NCBI GenBank assembly: GCA_003838145.1
Contig: QYZZ01000013.1
Span: 1-64,000, forward strand
Direction: 5' to 3'
Source: Tindallia sp. MSAO_Bac2
Lineage (GTDB): Bacteria > Bacillota > Clostridia > Peptostreptococcales > Tindalliaceae
DNA length: 64,000 nt
This document shows positions 26,801 through 36,313 of the stretch, in pieces. How positions within the stretch are numbered: position 1 is the stretch's first letter; each line of letters opens with the position of its first letter. Both the position numbers and the translations under genes were made by a program. Below the pieces are notes generated by a model. The model was not told the DNA's origin. It made no database searches and saw only the letters and a program-made list of their open reading frames with translations.

Positions 26801-26905
26801 CTTTGGAGCGGTGTAATAGCTGATGATACCGGCTATGGTAATCATTAACACCAGAAGAAAAACCAGCAGGCGTCGACGCAGTACTCCTTCCAGAAATCGG
26901 GTCAT
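23879..26905 (-). CDS. RND-family efflux pump (AcrB/SwrC type)
   Basis: 1008 residues in the standard RND plan: N-terminal helix, a porter loop (GALPEDVERLVTRKIEEEV), a block of helices with the proton-relay helix (ALIIALGMLVDNAIVVSD), then the second loop and block (GIVVNNAIILLDYIQ). The second half mirrors the first. Gram-positive members export surfactin-like or lipophilic compounds; the substrate is unknown. It overlaps the adaptor gene by 4 bases. Confidence 0.93.
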   Translation of the reverse strand: MTRFLEGVLRRRLLVFLLVLMITIAGIISYYTAPKQEYPEIAPPMALITAQYPGALPEDVERLVTRKIEEEVESINGFIRSDSRSVAGMAIVVLELEYGTDIDEAWRDLRNQMGDLQQDLPEEAETIQVNTKLDETAGFILAITSPILPPEQMMDLAEELKFSLSGISGLARLETSGEQEYQIGIQVDSAELNQLPLSMDNLLSIVEAQSATIPLGEVAPSSGDAVGINLPAGFEDIESLKDLVILSSPETSGTLRLGGLASIGRELIPDQPVIRHYDDPAVLVSGYFAEGHNALFTGREVKEAVAVFEETLPEEVAVEKLLFQPDDISRKVNEFTVNLLQGMLFVIIVVFLGLGFRNSLVVSSAIPLSILMTMGLLRFVGIQIHQISITALIIALGMLVDNAIVVSDAIQVRLDREEDIHTATVQGTRDVTAPVFSSTLTTVGAFLPLLFLDSLAGDFIRSVPQIVMMALASSYLISVVFVPTAARLFFQPRKKRQSDFWHKKMYSIVDSGLRRPRFSLVLLLLMVVVTVALGTQLGLQFFPKADTDMVYVDIHAERDLGMSHTEKLTEATVSILQNEPEITSISTSVGDGFPKFYNTLPLPLQARDYSQVMLRVDLESGGRYRRISQLTDDIQRRLDRELVGGRGEIKQLELADPIGAPVIVRISGGEQQDRQKASYRIQEMLNSIPGTINVRDDHEEPVYEYQIEPEDETARRLGISRYDIARELNLALMGQTVTNITLENRETDIFLESDLDSITKIENFGISSSGTGEKTALHQIARVSVNPQPPTIRKYNSRETISVYSDAASGYNAVNIQNQLEDKIEAEPPANVSINYAGEKQEIIKYFGEVGISGAFAVMIVFLILVIQFGNLRLPLLILLTIPFSALGSVVGLWVFRQPLSFTALLGMVSLFGIVVNNAIILLDYIQSEERKGYDAQAACREAVALRIRPILLTTVTTVMGLMPLIFSRSDLFTPMAISLMAGLLVSAFLTLVILPILYQLTERKKSS

Positions 26906-28143
26906 GAATTGTCACCCGCTTCCCTGATGCGAACCGGCTCTCCATCTTCCAGATTACCCATGCCTTCCACTACCACTTCCTGGCCAATACCAAGGCCACG
27001 CACATAAAGCTGATTTTCCGACAGGCCGACGATCTCCACCGGAGTCATGACGGCTTTTCCTTCTTCGACAATATAAACATAATCCGGATCTCCGGACTGA
27101 ACAGCACTGACAGGCAGCATTGTGCCTTCCATTTCATCACCGGGAATAAGAACCCGGGCAATGGACCCGGCAATAAATTCATTTTCTGTCAGTCTTATTT
27201 CAACCGGAAAGGTTCTGGTAAGTGGATCCGGATGATGAGAAACGGAAACAATCTCTCCTTCATATACTTCATCATCTATTATTACTTCTGCCGGGCCTCC
27301 CTGCCCTATATCTGCAATTTCGTGACGGGGAACACTTATTTTAACCATCCAGCCTTCGCTTCTAAGAGACAGAAAAGGGCTGCCTTCAACATACATTTCG
27401 CCTTCTTCATAGTAAATATCAGAAATCCTGCCAGCGGCTTCAGCTTTTAAGGATGTTCTGTCAAGCCTGGTTTCATAATGCTGCATTTCAGCTCTGACAG
27501 CATCTCTTTGTGCCCGCAGGCCTTCAATTTCTTCCTGCCTGGCACCTTCCAGCACTTTGCCTAACTCCGCTTCTGCCTGCTCCAGCTCCGACTGGCTGGC
27601 TGCAGCTTCCATGGCTGCCTGATCCAGTTCTACTGTGCTTGCTGCTCCAGAGTCATGTAAGGCCTGTATTCTTTCCAGCTGTTTTCGGGCAAAATCAGCA
27701 GCTTCCCGGGCTTTTTCCATTTCCAGCTCTGCCTGACGTATTTCCTCTCCTCTGGCTCCGGCAAGTGCCTGGTCCAAGCTGGCCTGTGCCGCATTAAGCC
27801 TCGCTTTGGCGCTTTCCAGACTTAACTCATAATCCTGGGGATCTATTCTTGCCAAAAGCGTATCCGGCTGAACATAGTCTTCTTTTTCTGCATAAAGGTC
27901 CTGGATGCGCCCGGATACCTGAAAACTGATGCGCAGGGTTTTTTCCGGCACAATTTCACCATTGTATTTAAGGGTTTTTGAATACGTATTTTCTTCGACC
28001 TTTATCGTCCGAACCGGCCTTTCCAGAATTTCTTCTTCCACCGTTTCCCGGGTTGAACAGCCGGTCACATACACACCAAGGCATATAATGAGTGCGCCTG
28101 CCATGAGTTTCCCCAGCTTTTTCTTTGTGCTCATTCTAATCAT
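26902..28143 (-). CDS. RND periplasmic-adaptor-type lipoprotein (HlyD/MFP)
   Basis: 413 residues. A signal sequence ends in the lipobox VTGC (Cys at about residue 29). A lipoyl half, a long coiled-coil hairpin (about 95-215, Glu/Ala rich) and beta-barrel domains follow. It links an RND pump to the wall side of the membrane. GGAGG is 7 bases before the ATG. No outer-membrane channel gene is near, as expected for a single-membrane cell. Confidence 0.92.
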   Translation of the reverse strand: MIRMSTKKKLGKLMAGALIICLGVYVTGCSTRETVEEEILERPVRTIKVEENTYSKTLKYNGEIVPEKTLRISFQVSGRIQDLYAEKEDYVQPDTLLARIDPQDYELSLESAKARLNAAQASLDQALAGARGEEIRQAELEMEKAREAADFARKQLERIQALHDSGAASTVELDQAAMEAAASQSELEQAEAELGKVLEGARQEEIEGLRAQRDAVRAEMQHYETRLDRTSLKAEAAGRISDIYYEEGEMYVEGSPFLSLRSEGWMVKISVPRHEIADIGQGGPAEVIIDDEVYEGEIVSVSHHPDPLTRTFPVEIRLTENEFIAGSIARVLIPGDEMEGTMLPVSAVQSGDPDYVYIVEEGKAVMTPVEIVGLSENQLYVRGLGIGQEVVVEGMGNLEDGEPVRIREAGDNS

Positions 28144-28233
28144 TCAATAACCTCCAGTGGAGCATTCGCGTTAATTAATGCGTTTTGTAAAATAATTATA
28201 CCCCTCTCCGAAGTTTAATACCGCCTAAAAAAA

Positions 28234-28291
28234 GAGTACCGCAGGGACAGTCCCTCTGGTTTAAACCAGAGGGACTGTCCCTGCGGTACTC
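28234..28291. terminator. 58-bp perfect palindrome, terminator of the chemoreceptor gene
   Basis: Bases 28234-28262 are the exact reverse complement of 28263-28291, with no loop between. A run of seven T follows on the minus strand. It lies 11 bases after the chemoreceptor stop. A second partial agtaccg copy sits beside it. A palindrome this long and perfect is far larger than termination needs. Confidence 0.8.
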
Positions 28292-28302
28292 CGGTACTCT
28301 TT

Positions 28303-30306
28303 TTACGCTTTAAATCTTTGGACCAGCTCTCTCAGCCGGGTGGCCAGACTTTCCAGGTTTTCGCTGGCGTCGGCGATTTCCGCCATGGAGGCTGTCTGCT
28401 CTTCTACCGATGCTGATACTTCCTCTGTGGATGCGGAATTTTCTTCCGCAATGGCTGCCAATCCCTGCAGGGCATCGAGAATTTCGTTCTTCATAACTTC
28501 CATCTCCTGCATGGAACGATCCAGTTCATCCCGGTTGGTCCGGTTGGTTTCTGTGGCAGTTTCTATTTGTTCGTAAACTTTTCGGCTCTTTTCAATGGCT
28601 TCCTGCAGCTTCTCCAAATCCTCAAAGCCTTTTTCGATCCTGCTAACGGCTTCCTTTGAGTTTTGGCTAAGCTCTGCCACCACTGCATCAATCTGCCGGG
28701 TAGACTCATTGGATTCTTCCGCCAGCTTGCGGATTTCTTCCGCTACTACCGCAAAGCCTCTGCCTGCTTCTCCAGCCCGGGCTGCTTCGATGGCAGCGTT
28801 CAGCGCCAGCAGGTTTGTCTGTTCGGCAATAGCCGAAATCACCCGGCTGGCCTCGCTGATTTTATCTGCGCTTCCGTCTGTCTGACGGATTCCCTGTTGT
28901 ATGTCCTGCATTGCTTCATTTGTTGTCTGGTAGCTTTCGGAAATGTTCTGGATTTCTTCTATTCCCTGCTGAATATTGACAAATACTTCTTTGGAAGACT
29001 GGGTCAGAGCCTCCATCAATTTTGTATTGCTCTCGATCTGCTCTCCAAGCTGCGAAGCCTTTGTGGATCCGCTTTCTGTCCGCTCTGCCTGGTCCGTCGC
29101 TCCTGCTGCAATGTCTTCTACCGCCCGGGCCACTTCTTCTGATGCCCGGGTATTCTGGGCAGATGTTTCCGTCAATGCCTTGGATGAAGCAGAAACTGCA
29201 TCAGATGCATTTTTTACGTCTTCCAATATTTCCCGTACGGTTCCAACCATATTATTGAAGGAATCCGCCAGCTGTCCAATTTCATCCTGTGAATGTTTCC
29301 GGCAGGCCACCGTAAAGTCTCCGGACTCCACTTCCCCAATAGTACCCTGTAGATCAGACAGAGGTTTCAGGATGGCCTTTCTAAGGAACAGATACATAGC
29401 CAGTGCCAGGAGCAGTGCAATTACCCCGGATAGTATGTAGGAAATTTGCTGAATCTGCTGACTGTAACCCAATATGGCACTCCGGTCCACCACTGCCTTG
29501 ATATATCCCCCCACATTTCCCTGATAGTCTGTGTAGGGCATCAGAATGACACTCTCTCTTTCATTATCAGAAATAAGGGTGACCATTTCACCTGCTGCTA
29601 TGCGGTCGATATAGGGCAGTTCAAGCTGCCACTCATCTGTTGCAACGGTGGCTGCCATAAAACCTTCTTCTTCTCCGTCGCCATCTTCCAACCAGGAGAG
29701 GGATTCCTCTGTCAGGGTATAAATAAAATACTCCCCGCCAAAGTTATCTTTAATTTCCTGCAGAAAGACGTCGCCAAATCCGCTGCCATACTCAACGGAT
29801 CCGGTATGCTGCCCCTGGTAAAACATGGGTACCACCACCCGGAAACCATATCCGCCCCTGCCTTCTTCCAGGCCTTCGACAATTTCCAGGGTCTCGTTGG
29901 CTTCGTTAACAGTAAAACGGAAATCCCGGAGACTGTCTCCGTAGTTTTCCGGCATGTGAAGCCTTAAGAAGGCAGTGGAGTCCGGCAGGTGAAACTGTAT
30001 TTGTGCCACTTCCTCCTGCAGGGTTTCATATACCGGCATTAGCTCTTCCTGTAATTGCTCCCGGTCCCGTTCAGCAAACAGTTCCTGCACCCGCAGGTTG
30101 TTAGCAATGGTTTGAACTGACATCCGCGCACTGTCCAGCTGCGCCTCCATTTGCGCCTCCACAGCACTTTCCAACAGCCGGTTATAGTCTGCTTCTTTTG
30201 AGTCAATCATTTCTGCCACATAATGGTTCACCACCAGTGTCAGGACCAGCATGGCAGCCACAACACTGATACCAATACCACTGATAAATTTTGTCCGGAG
30301 TTTCAC
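28303..30306 (-). CDS. methyl-accepting chemotaxis protein
   Basis: 667 residues from a GTG at 30306, with GGTGGTGG just ahead. The longer frame to 30372 lacks a site. A membrane helix near 9-29, a large extracytoplasmic sensor up to about 285, a second helix and HAMP precede the coiled signalling rod. The hairpin tip is [27 protein letters not shown], in pieces that match the highly conserved receptor tip. The ligand is unknown. It ends in a short RELVQRFKA tail with no CheR-binding pentapeptide. Confidence 0.93.
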   Translation of the reverse strand: MKLRTKFISGIGISVVAAMLVLTLVVNHYVAEMIDSKEADYNRLLESAVEAQMEAQLDSARMSVQTIANNLRVQELFAERDREQLQEELMPVYETLQEEVAQIQFHLPDSTAFLRLHMPENYGDSLRDFRFTVNEANETLEIVEGLEEGRGGYGFRVVVPMFYQGQHTGSVEYGSGFGDVFLQEIKDNFGGEYFIYTLTEESLSWLEDGDGEEEGFMAATVATDEWQLELPYIDRIAAGEMVTLISDNERESVILMPYTDYQGNVGGYIKAVVDRSAILGYSQQIQQISYILSGVIALLLALAMYLFLRKAILKPLSDLQGTIGEVESGDFTVACRKHSQDEIGQLADSFNNMVGTVREILEDVKNASDAVSASSKALTETSAQNTRASEEVARAVEDIAAGATDQAERTESGSTKASQLGEQIESNTKLMEALTQSSKEVFVNIQQGIEEIQNISESYQTTNEAMQDIQQGIRQTDGSADKISEASRVISAIAEQTNLLALNAAIEAARAGEAGRGFAVVAEEIRKLAEESNESTRQIDAVVAELSQNSKEAVSRIEKGFEDLEKLQEAIEKSRKVYEQIETATETNRTNRDELDRSMQEMEVMKNEILDALQGLAAIAEENSASTEEVSASVEEQTASMAEIADASENLESLATRLRELVQRFKA

Positions 30307-30423
30307 GCTCCACCACCCCTGTTCGTTTTTGTCGGTTATATCTAATGTACCAGAATTTTTGCAATGACGCATCAGATTAATCCTGACATTTGTCCTTATC
30401 TTTCCGATTTATGTCTTTTTATT

Positions 30424-31467
30424 TTATCTTCTTTCATTCGGAATCCGATATCCCCGATGTAAATTCATTAAATCTCTGAGTACAGAGGCTGCTGCCGGTA
30501 TAAGGCCGGAAGCTCCCCCCACCAGTGTCAGATCACCTAAAGTGTCAGAAGTATACCTAACGGCTTTGTTTTTTCCATCAACACCGTATAAGGGGTGATC
30601 CGGCAACAGTATTTCCGGCTTTACTGTCATGGTAAGGCCACTGTCATTTTTTTCTGTTCTTCCCACCAGTTTCCATTTTCCGGCTTTTTCAGCTGCTACT
30701 TTGAAGTCTGCCGGTGTGATCTTCGTAACGCCTTCCACCCTGATGTCTGAGAGCTGTTTCTCCTCTTTCATCAGCACATTAGTCAGAATCAGAAGTTTTG
30801 TCGCTGTATCCCAGCCTTCCACATCCAACGTCGGGTCTGTTTCTGCAATGCCGGCGGCCTGAGCTTTTTCCAGAGCTGTTTCATAGCTGCAGCCTGAGCT
30901 TTTCATTTCATCCAGGATAAAGTTTGTTGTGCCATTTAACACGCCTTCAATTGAAGTGATATCTGCACCGGCCATGTCCATGATTCCTCCGTTTACTGAA
31001 GGCAGGGCGCCACCGGTGGTACATCCAATCCATAGCTGTGCATTGTTTTTATCCGCCAGTTCTTTCAGCTGATGATAGGCCAACAGTATCGGTCCCTTGT
31101 TGGCCGTTATAACATGAATTCCTTTTTTCAACGCCCTCTTAATGTGGGTCATGCCCGGTTCACCGGTTTCTTTGTTGGTGGGGGTTAATTCTATCAGAAC
31201 ATCCAGGTCTTCCATTTTCAGTATTTCTTCCACTCCGGCCTTTGCCACTCCGATTTGCGGAAAGTCTTTCATGGGAAGGTTCTTCTCATTATGTCGGATT
31301 AATTGTTTCAGGCTTATTCCTTCGGCATCCAGCACAGCACCACTGCTGTCCATATGTGCGCAGAGTTCCACTTCAAGTCCTTCTTCCGCCATTTTTTCTT
31401 TTTTGTTTTCCAGCAGCCGGATCAGTGCTTTACCTACGCCGCCGTTGCCAATGATTGCGATTTTCAC
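30424..31467 (-). CDS. hom: homoserine dehydrogenase
   Basis: 347 residues, a short form without the C-terminal ACT domain. The NAD(P) loop GNGGVGKALIRLL is at the start, followed by ITANKGP, the TTGGALP region, EGVLNGTTNFILDEM and the AETDPTLDVEGWDTATKL signature. It reduces aspartate semialdehyde to homoserine for threonine and methionine synthesis. The start is GTG at 31467, with GGAGG 8 bases upstream. The 14-bp tandem repeat begins 18 bases upstream of the start. Confidence 0.92.
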   Translation of the reverse strand: MKIAIIGNGGVGKALIRLLENKKEKMAEEGLEVELCAHMDSSGAVLDAEGISLKQLIRHNEKNLPMKDFPQIGVAKAGVEEILKMEDLDVLIELTPTNKETGEPGMTHIKRALKKGIHVITANKGPILLAYHQLKELADKNNAQLWIGCTTGGALPSVNGGIMDMAGADITSIEGVLNGTTNFILDEMKSSGCSYETALEKAQAAGIAETDPTLDVEGWDTATKLLILTNVLMKEEKQLSDIRVEGVTKITPADFKVAAEKAGKWKLVGRTEKNDSGLTMTVKPEILLPDHPLYGVDGKNKAVRYTSDTLGDLTLVGGASGLIPAAASVLRDLMNLHRGYRIPNERR

Positions 31468-31485
31468 CGTATCATCCTCCCGGAA

Positions 31486-31569
31486 TCTTTCATTATTTAT
31501 CTTTCATTATTTATCTTTCATTATTTATCTTTCATTATTTATCTTTCATTATTTATCTTTCATTATTTA
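31486..31569. repeat. six perfect tandem copies of a 14-bp unit
   Basis: TCTTTCATTATTTA repeated exactly six times (84 bases) between hom and the divergent membrane protein gene. It lies within 20 bases of the hom start and a few bases before the plus-strand promoter. Confidence 0.95.
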
Positions 31570-31571
31570 TA

Positions 31572-31600
31572 TTGAATTGTTTCTCCTGTTTGCTTACAAT
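31572..31600 (+). promoter_or_regulatory. sigma-A promoter for the plus-strand membrane gene
   Basis: TTGAAT (31572-31577), a 17-base spacer and TACAAT (31595-31600). It starts three bases after the tandem repeat, so changes in copy number would alter what lies upstream of its -35. Confidence 0.6.
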
Positions 31601-31653
31601 GGTAGTGTGTTTCAAGAGAGGGGGTTATTCAAATTCATGCTGTTATAGGTGCT

Positions 31654-32262
31654 ATGGGATTTTTGGATATTTTTTTATTTCTGATTTCCATCCTTATTGT
31701 ATACTGGCTGATTCGGGAATTAACACGGGATCAGTGGGCTGGCGAATTATTAAAGAAGCCGGTGACGCAAAACAAGAATATGTCCTTTTATCTGTGGCTG
31801 TTCCTGCTGTTTTTCTGGGTATATTATTCCGGCGAGTTTCTCAGGGCTTTGCAGGCTGCTCTGGCCAGCCCGGAGCCGGTCACTGAAGCTCAGATGTCCA
31901 ACCTGGTTACCCGGGGCATCACAAGTGTTTTCTGGGTTCTGTTTAGCTGGGTAAACAGCCTTCGGGCAAAAAACCAGCCGGAAATACGGGAAAAAGGATT
32001 TTTTGCCTCAGAAGGTTTTGTGCCCTGGGATAATCTCAATTGGACCCAGTGGAATGACGAAGGGCATCTGACCCTGGTTTACCGCCCTACCCTTCCGACG
32101 CCGCTGTCAAAAGAAGTTCGCCGTGTTTGGAAAATACAGCCGGAGGAAATAGAAGAAGTTCAGCAGCTGTTGGAAACCTATGCTCCGGAAGGAGTTGGTC
32201 AGGTGCTGGTGGATGAAAAAGGAAAGCCACGAAATCCAAAAAGACGCAAAGGTAAAAAGTGA
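31654..32262 (+). CDS. unknown membrane protein, 202 residues
   Basis: The first 30 residues are a hydrophobic helix (FLDIFLFLISILIVYWLI). A second helix lies near 45-65 and a weaker one near 86-100. The soluble C-terminal half (from about 115) has a strand-rich pattern with WNDEGHLTLVYRP and ends in a basic tail (PKRRKGKK). I do not recognise the family; the C-terminal part recalls bacterial PH-like domains. The ATG has only a weak AGG site; an upstream in-frame ATT with a GAGGGGG site is possible but rare. Confidence 0.7.
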   Translation: MGFLDIFLFLISILIVYWLIRELTRDQWAGELLKKPVTQNKNMSFYLWLFLLFFWVYYSGEFLRALQAALASPEPVTEAQMSNLVTRGITSVFWVLFSWVNSLRAKNQPEIREKGFFASEGFVPWDNLNWTQWNDEGHLTLVYRPTLPTPLSKEVRRVWKIQPEEIEEVQQLLETYAPEGVGQVLVDEKGKPRNPKRRKGKK

Positions 32263-32281
32263 CGCATTTTATAAATGCGTC
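32261..32281 (+). terminator. terminator between converging genes
   Basis: Stem gacgcattt / aaatgcgtc with a 3-base loop, then catttttc. It covers the last codons of the hybrid kinase gene that converges from the right. Confidence 0.6.
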
Positions 32282-34323
32282 CATTTTTCTATTATCTCCA
32301 ATAGTTGCTGAAAGTCAATGGGTTTTGACATATAATCATCCATTCCGGAAGCCAGGCATTCTTCCCTGTCCCGGTTCAGAGCATGAGCGCTCAGGCCGAT
32401 AATGGGCGTGTGTTCGTCGGTTCTTCTCTCGAAGGTACGGATAACTTCTGTAACCTCAAGACCGCTGATGGACGGCAGTTGAACGTCCATCAGTATCATG
32501 TCGTATTTCTTCTGGCCATATTTTTGAATTGCTTCAATGCCATCTGATGCAACTTCCAGATCGGCTCCGATTCTTTCTATCAGTTTTTTAAGCAGGATCT
32601 GGCTGATTTCGTCATCTTCAACGGCCAGAATTTGCATGCTTCCTTTGGCAATTTTAAATTCAGCTTCGTTAAGATCGGAAATTGAATCCGCATCACCTTC
32701 GGAGCTTTCCACTTTCAGGGGCAGATCGAAATAAAAACGGCTCCCTTCCCAGGGATTGCTTTCCACCTGAACGGTGCCACCCATTTGTTCCAGCAGCTTG
32801 TGGACGATGGTGAGCCCAAGACCCGTTCCCTGGTAGGACTTAGTGCTGGAGTCATCCAGCTGTGTAAAGCTTTCAAATAGCTGGTGGGCTTCCATGGTGT
32901 CAATGCCTATGCCTGTATCAATGACTGAGAAACGGAAAATCCCAATGGGGTTCTGGAATTCCTGCAGAGATATTTCCACAGCAATACTGCCTTCGGATGT
33001 AAATTTAAAGGCATTGCTTACCAGGTGGTAAATAACGCGGCACAGCTTACCCCTGTCACCCATCACCTGGAGCTTAAGGGAGTCGTCACAACGGAAAGAA
33101 AAATCAATGTTCCGGTTCTCTCCGATATCCCGGAAAGGTTCCACTATACCGGATATTGCCTGACAAAGATCAAACCACTCTTCCCGAAGCCCTGTAAAAC
33201 CATGTTCAATTCGGGCAATATCCAGTAGATCCGCCACAGTGTTCATCATACGATCCGAAGATTCTCTCAACATATTCAGCAGTTCCTGCTGTTCTTCGTC
33301 CAAATCGGTGTTCTCCAGCAGCATGGTAGCTCCAAAAATACCATTCATCGGTGTGCGCATTTCATGGCTTATATTGGACAGAAAGCGGCTTTTTGCCTCA
33401 TTTGCAGCATCCGCCTCTTCTTTGGCTTTCCGCAGAATCTCCTCTTCTTTTTTTCGTTGAGTTATATCCGTGTATAAAATCTGATGTCCGATGATTTCAC
33501 CGTCAAGGTAATAAGGCTGCGAACGAATCATAATCGGTACAATACTGCCGTCCTTCCGGCTGCGCTCTGTTTCTACTTCCACATGATGAATGTACTTGGC
33601 TTTGCTGTTTAGCAACTCAGCCTCTTCTCGCTGGTCTTCGTTGGCGATCAGATCATCAATATGGTTCCCGACAGCTTCTGCTGATGTATATTGAAAAATA
33701 TCGGTAAAGCGTTCATTAATGCGCTGAACAATTCCATCCCGGCTCATCATTACCAAACCATCCGGTGAGGTTCGAAATAATCCGTCCATGATGGCCTTCT
33801 GATGCTTCAGTTTTTCATCTACCCGAGCCTGTGCGGCATGATATTTTTCCTCACTTTCACGTATTCGCTCTGTCATATGGCGCTGTTTGGTAATATCCTC
33901 ATGAATTCCTATCATCTTAATAACATTGCCGCTTTGGTCTCTTTCCGTTACCTGACCCCGGGTACGAATCCAGCGGTACTTTCCATCCTTTCGCTGCATT
34001 CTGAAGGCTGCATGAAATTCCGGAATTTCGCCTTCAAAATGTCGGCGGCGTATTTCCAGTACCCGATTCCGGTCCTCAGGGTGGATTTTTTGCACAAAAA
34101 AATCCAAGGTGCTTTTCACCTCTTCGGGTTCATAGCCCAGTATTTTAGTCCAGGTATCCGAAACCTGTATAGTGCCTTTTCTGTAGTCACTGATCCAGGC
34201 CATTGTTCCCGATCGATCCATTGCCTGTCTCAGGGTTCTGAGCTCTTCGTAACAGCGTTTTATTTTCCTGATTTGCTCTGCCTGTTTGTTGCTCAGCACT
34301 ACCCTTCTCTGCTTTTTTGTCAT
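32269..34323 (-). CDS. soluble hybrid histidine kinase (PAS, PAS, HisKA, HATPase, receiver)
   Basis: 684 residues from the ATG at 34323, with GGAGG 7 bases upstream. No membrane helix. Two PAS domains (about 35-150 and 175-290), the HisKA box NISHEMRTPMNG, the ATPase loop GTGLGLTIVHKLLEQMGG and a C-terminal receiver with Asp in MILMDVQLPSISG follow in order. There is no adjacent output regulator, so the phosphate must pass to a partner elsewhere. Confidence 0.92.
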   Translation of the reverse strand: MTKKQRRVVLSNKQAEQIRKIKRCYEELRTLRQAMDRSGTMAWISDYRKGTIQVSDTWTKILGYEPEEVKSTLDFFVQKIHPEDRNRVLEIRRRHFEGEIPEFHAAFRMQRKDGKYRWIRTRGQVTERDQSGNVIKMIGIHEDITKQRHMTERIRESEEKYHAAQARVDEKLKHQKAIMDGLFRTSPDGLVMMSRDGIVQRINERFTDIFQYTSAEAVGNHIDDLIANEDQREEAELLNSKAKYIHHVEVETERSRKDGSIVPIMIRSQPYYLDGEIIGHQILYTDITQRKKEEEILRKAKEEADAANEAKSRFLSNISHEMRTPMNGIFGATMLLENTDLDEEQQELLNMLRESSDRMMNTVADLLDIARIEHGFTGLREEWFDLCQAISGIVEPFRDIGENRNIDFSFRCDDSLKLQVMGDRGKLCRVIYHLVSNAFKFTSEGSIAVEISLQEFQNPIGIFRFSVIDTGIGIDTMEAHQLFESFTQLDDSSTKSYQGTGLGLTIVHKLLEQMGGTVQVESNPWEGSRFYFDLPLKVESSEGDADSISDLNEAEFKIAKGSMQILAVEDDEISQILLKKLIERIGADLEVASDGIEAIQKYGQKKYDMILMDVQLPSISGLEVTEVIRTFERRTDEHTPIIGLSAHALNRDREECLASGMDDYMSKPIDFQQLLEIIEKWTHL

Positions 34324-34458
34324 CCCGTCACCTCCAGGCATATCCACCATTATGTTGTATCATCAGTTATACCCCTAATCAAGTGTTTATAGCATAAAAA
34401 GACAAAACGCACCGCGTACAATACCTTTCATAAAAGGTTTTTGCTTTTGAGATGCGCT

Positions 34459-35124
34459 TTATAACTGTATCCAGTTGTTCTTTACTCCGTGGAGTACCGC
34501 AGAGGTACGGTCGCTGACATTGCATTTCTGAAAAATATTGGTCAGGTGGTTTTTAACGGTTTTTTCACTTATAAACAGTTTTCCAGCAATTTCCTTGTTA
34601 CTAAGACCGTTGGCTACTTCCTGCAACACCTCCAGCTCTCTGGGGGTCAGCATATCCGGATCCGGTTGCTTTGAACCGCCAGTGAGCCGGCTCAGCTCTT
34701 TAAATATCTTTCCCGTCAGCGCAGCCGGAATAAAGGATTCACCATTTGCCACTTTTTTGATGGCTGTTATCAATTCATCCGGCCGAACGTCTTTAAGAAC
34801 ATATCCGGATACTCCGCACTGAATAAGTTCCACCAGGTATTCTTCCTGGTCGTGGATTGTCAGGGCAATGATTGCCATATCCGGCATTCTTTCCCTGATT
34901 TTTTTCACTGCCATAATTCCGTTAATCTGAGGCATATTAATATCCATCAGGATAACATCCAATTCCATGGATAGTGCTTTTTCAATGGCTTCGCCGCCAT
35001 CTTCCGCTTCTGTTACCACCTGAATAGCAGGATCCAGAGAAAGAACTTTCATCAGTCCCTGACGGATTAGAGCGTGATCATCAACGATCATCACTTTTAT
35101 TGGGGATATGTTTTTACTGTTCAT
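34459..35124 (-). CDS. NarL/FixJ-type response regulator
   Basis: 221 residues. The receiver has phospho-Asp in DVILMDINMPQING, and a LuxR-type helix-turn-helix (LTPRELEVLQEVANGLSNKEIAGKL in part) follows. It overlaps the DegS-like kinase by 4 bases. As the last gene of a run that starts with the pilus genes, it may control them. Confidence 0.92.
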   Translation of the reverse strand: MNSKNISPIKVMIVDDHALIRQGLMKVLSLDPAIQVVTEAEDGGEAIEKALSMELDVILMDINMPQINGIMAVKKIRERMPDMAIIALTIHDQEEYLVELIQCGVSGYVLKDVRPDELITAIKKVANGESFIPAALTGKIFKELSRLTGGSKQPDPDMLTPRELEVLQEVANGLSNKEIAGKLFISEKTVKNHLTNIFQKCNVSDRTSAVLHGVKNNWIQL

Positions 35125-36290
35125 TCTTTTTCACCCGCACTTCCATTGCCATCGCCGGCTTCGATAGGAACCGAGACACTGATCTGTGTGCCATTTCCAC
35201 GTTGCGACTTGATGTTAATGGTTCCTTTCATCAACTGTACCCGCTCTTTCATCCCCATGATACCATAGCCGGAGCTCTCGTTTTCCGGTTCCACCTGTTC
35301 CGGATCAAAGCCCTGGCCATTATCTCTTATAAGGACATTCAGTTTCTTCGGCATAAATTCTATTTTTATCACCACTTCGTCTGAATTGGTATGCTTTTGA
35401 ACATTGGTCAGTGCTTCCTGAATAACTCGGAAGAGCCCGATTTCGATGGAATTATCGAAGCGCTTTTCGCTTCCGATCACACTTATTTCCACATGAATGC
35501 CAAAGGTTTCTGAATATTGTTCAGTATAGCGCTTTAATGCTGACAGCAATCCCAGATCATCCAGGGACATGGGCCGAAGATCAAAAATAATTTTACGGAC
35601 ATCTCCCAGGCTGTTTCGAACCAGCTCCATCAGCTCTTCCAGCTCGCCGCTTACTTTTTCCGGACTGACTTCCATCAGCTTCATACAAAACTCGGCTCTC
35701 ATAACAATATTGGCCAGACTCTGTGCCGGACCGTCATGAATATCCCTGGCCACCCTTTTCCGTTCTTCCTCCTGGGCACGAATAATTGACAGACCCATAC
35801 TTTGCTGAGTTTGAACCTCTCCCATCTGGCTGAAAAACCTGGATAAGTCATTGGTTAGCAGCTTGAGTGCCATGCTTACAGTAGACATCAGTTCTTCTGA
35901 GCGTTTCCTTGCATTTTCCAGGGTTTTCATGTTTTGCTCCAGATGATCCCGCTGCAGCCGCAGTATTTTTTCTGTTTCCCGCTTTTGCATCAGCTCCAGC
36001 ATTTTTTCGTGGGCTTCGTCATAGGCTTCTTTGATGGCTTCCTTACTGTACCGATGAAAATCCCGGTTTACAATCATCAGGTGATTTCGGAGCTTCCGGG
36101 ATTCCACCTCCAGCCGATCCACTTCCTCGATGACCCGGTCAATACGAATTCGTATATCCAATAGCTGACGATGGCACCGATCATACTCTTTACGCACATC
36201 ATCTTCCAGCCGGTAAAGGTCTTCCTTACCTTTTTCCACAGCTTCAATGGTTTTACCAATGACTTTTTCCAGGTCTTCGATTTTAATCAT
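35121..36290 (-). CDS. DegS-like soluble histidine kinase
   Basis: 389 residues, no membrane helix. A long charged coiled coil covers about residues 1-185. HisKA_3 with the acceptor His in RVARDIHDGPAQSLAN and a HATPase domain (EALTNVQKHTN, RDNGQGFD, GYGIMGMKERV) follow. The layout is that of DegS, which senses through partners rather than its own membrane domain. The HAMP membrane protein 24 bases upstream is a likely partner. Confidence 0.9.
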   Translation of the reverse strand: MIKIEDLEKVIGKTIEAVEKGKEDLYRLEDDVRKEYDRCHRQLLDIRIRIDRVIEEVDRLEVESRKLRNHLMIVNRDFHRYSKEAIKEAYDEAHEKMLELMQKRETEKILRLQRDHLEQNMKTLENARKRSEELMSTVSMALKLLTNDLSRFFSQMGEVQTQQSMGLSIIRAQEEERKRVARDIHDGPAQSLANIVMRAEFCMKLMEVSPEKVSGELEELMELVRNSLGDVRKIIFDLRPMSLDDLGLLSALKRYTEQYSETFGIHVEISVIGSEKRFDNSIEIGLFRVIQEALTNVQKHTNSDEVVIKIEFMPKKLNVLIRDNGQGFDPEQVEPENESSGYGIMGMKERVQLMKGTINIKSQRGNGTQISVSVPIEAGDGNGSAGEKE

Positions 36291-36313
36291 AAGGGGTCAC
36301 TCCCTTTGCTGTA

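Noticed and set aside
30307-30423. Sigma-D promoter for the first chemoreceptor gene
   Set aside because: I looked for TAAA-N15-GCCGATAT upstream and found no acceptable match.
31486-31569. CRISPR-like array
   Set aside because: The six units are adjacent with no spacers, and no cas genes are near.
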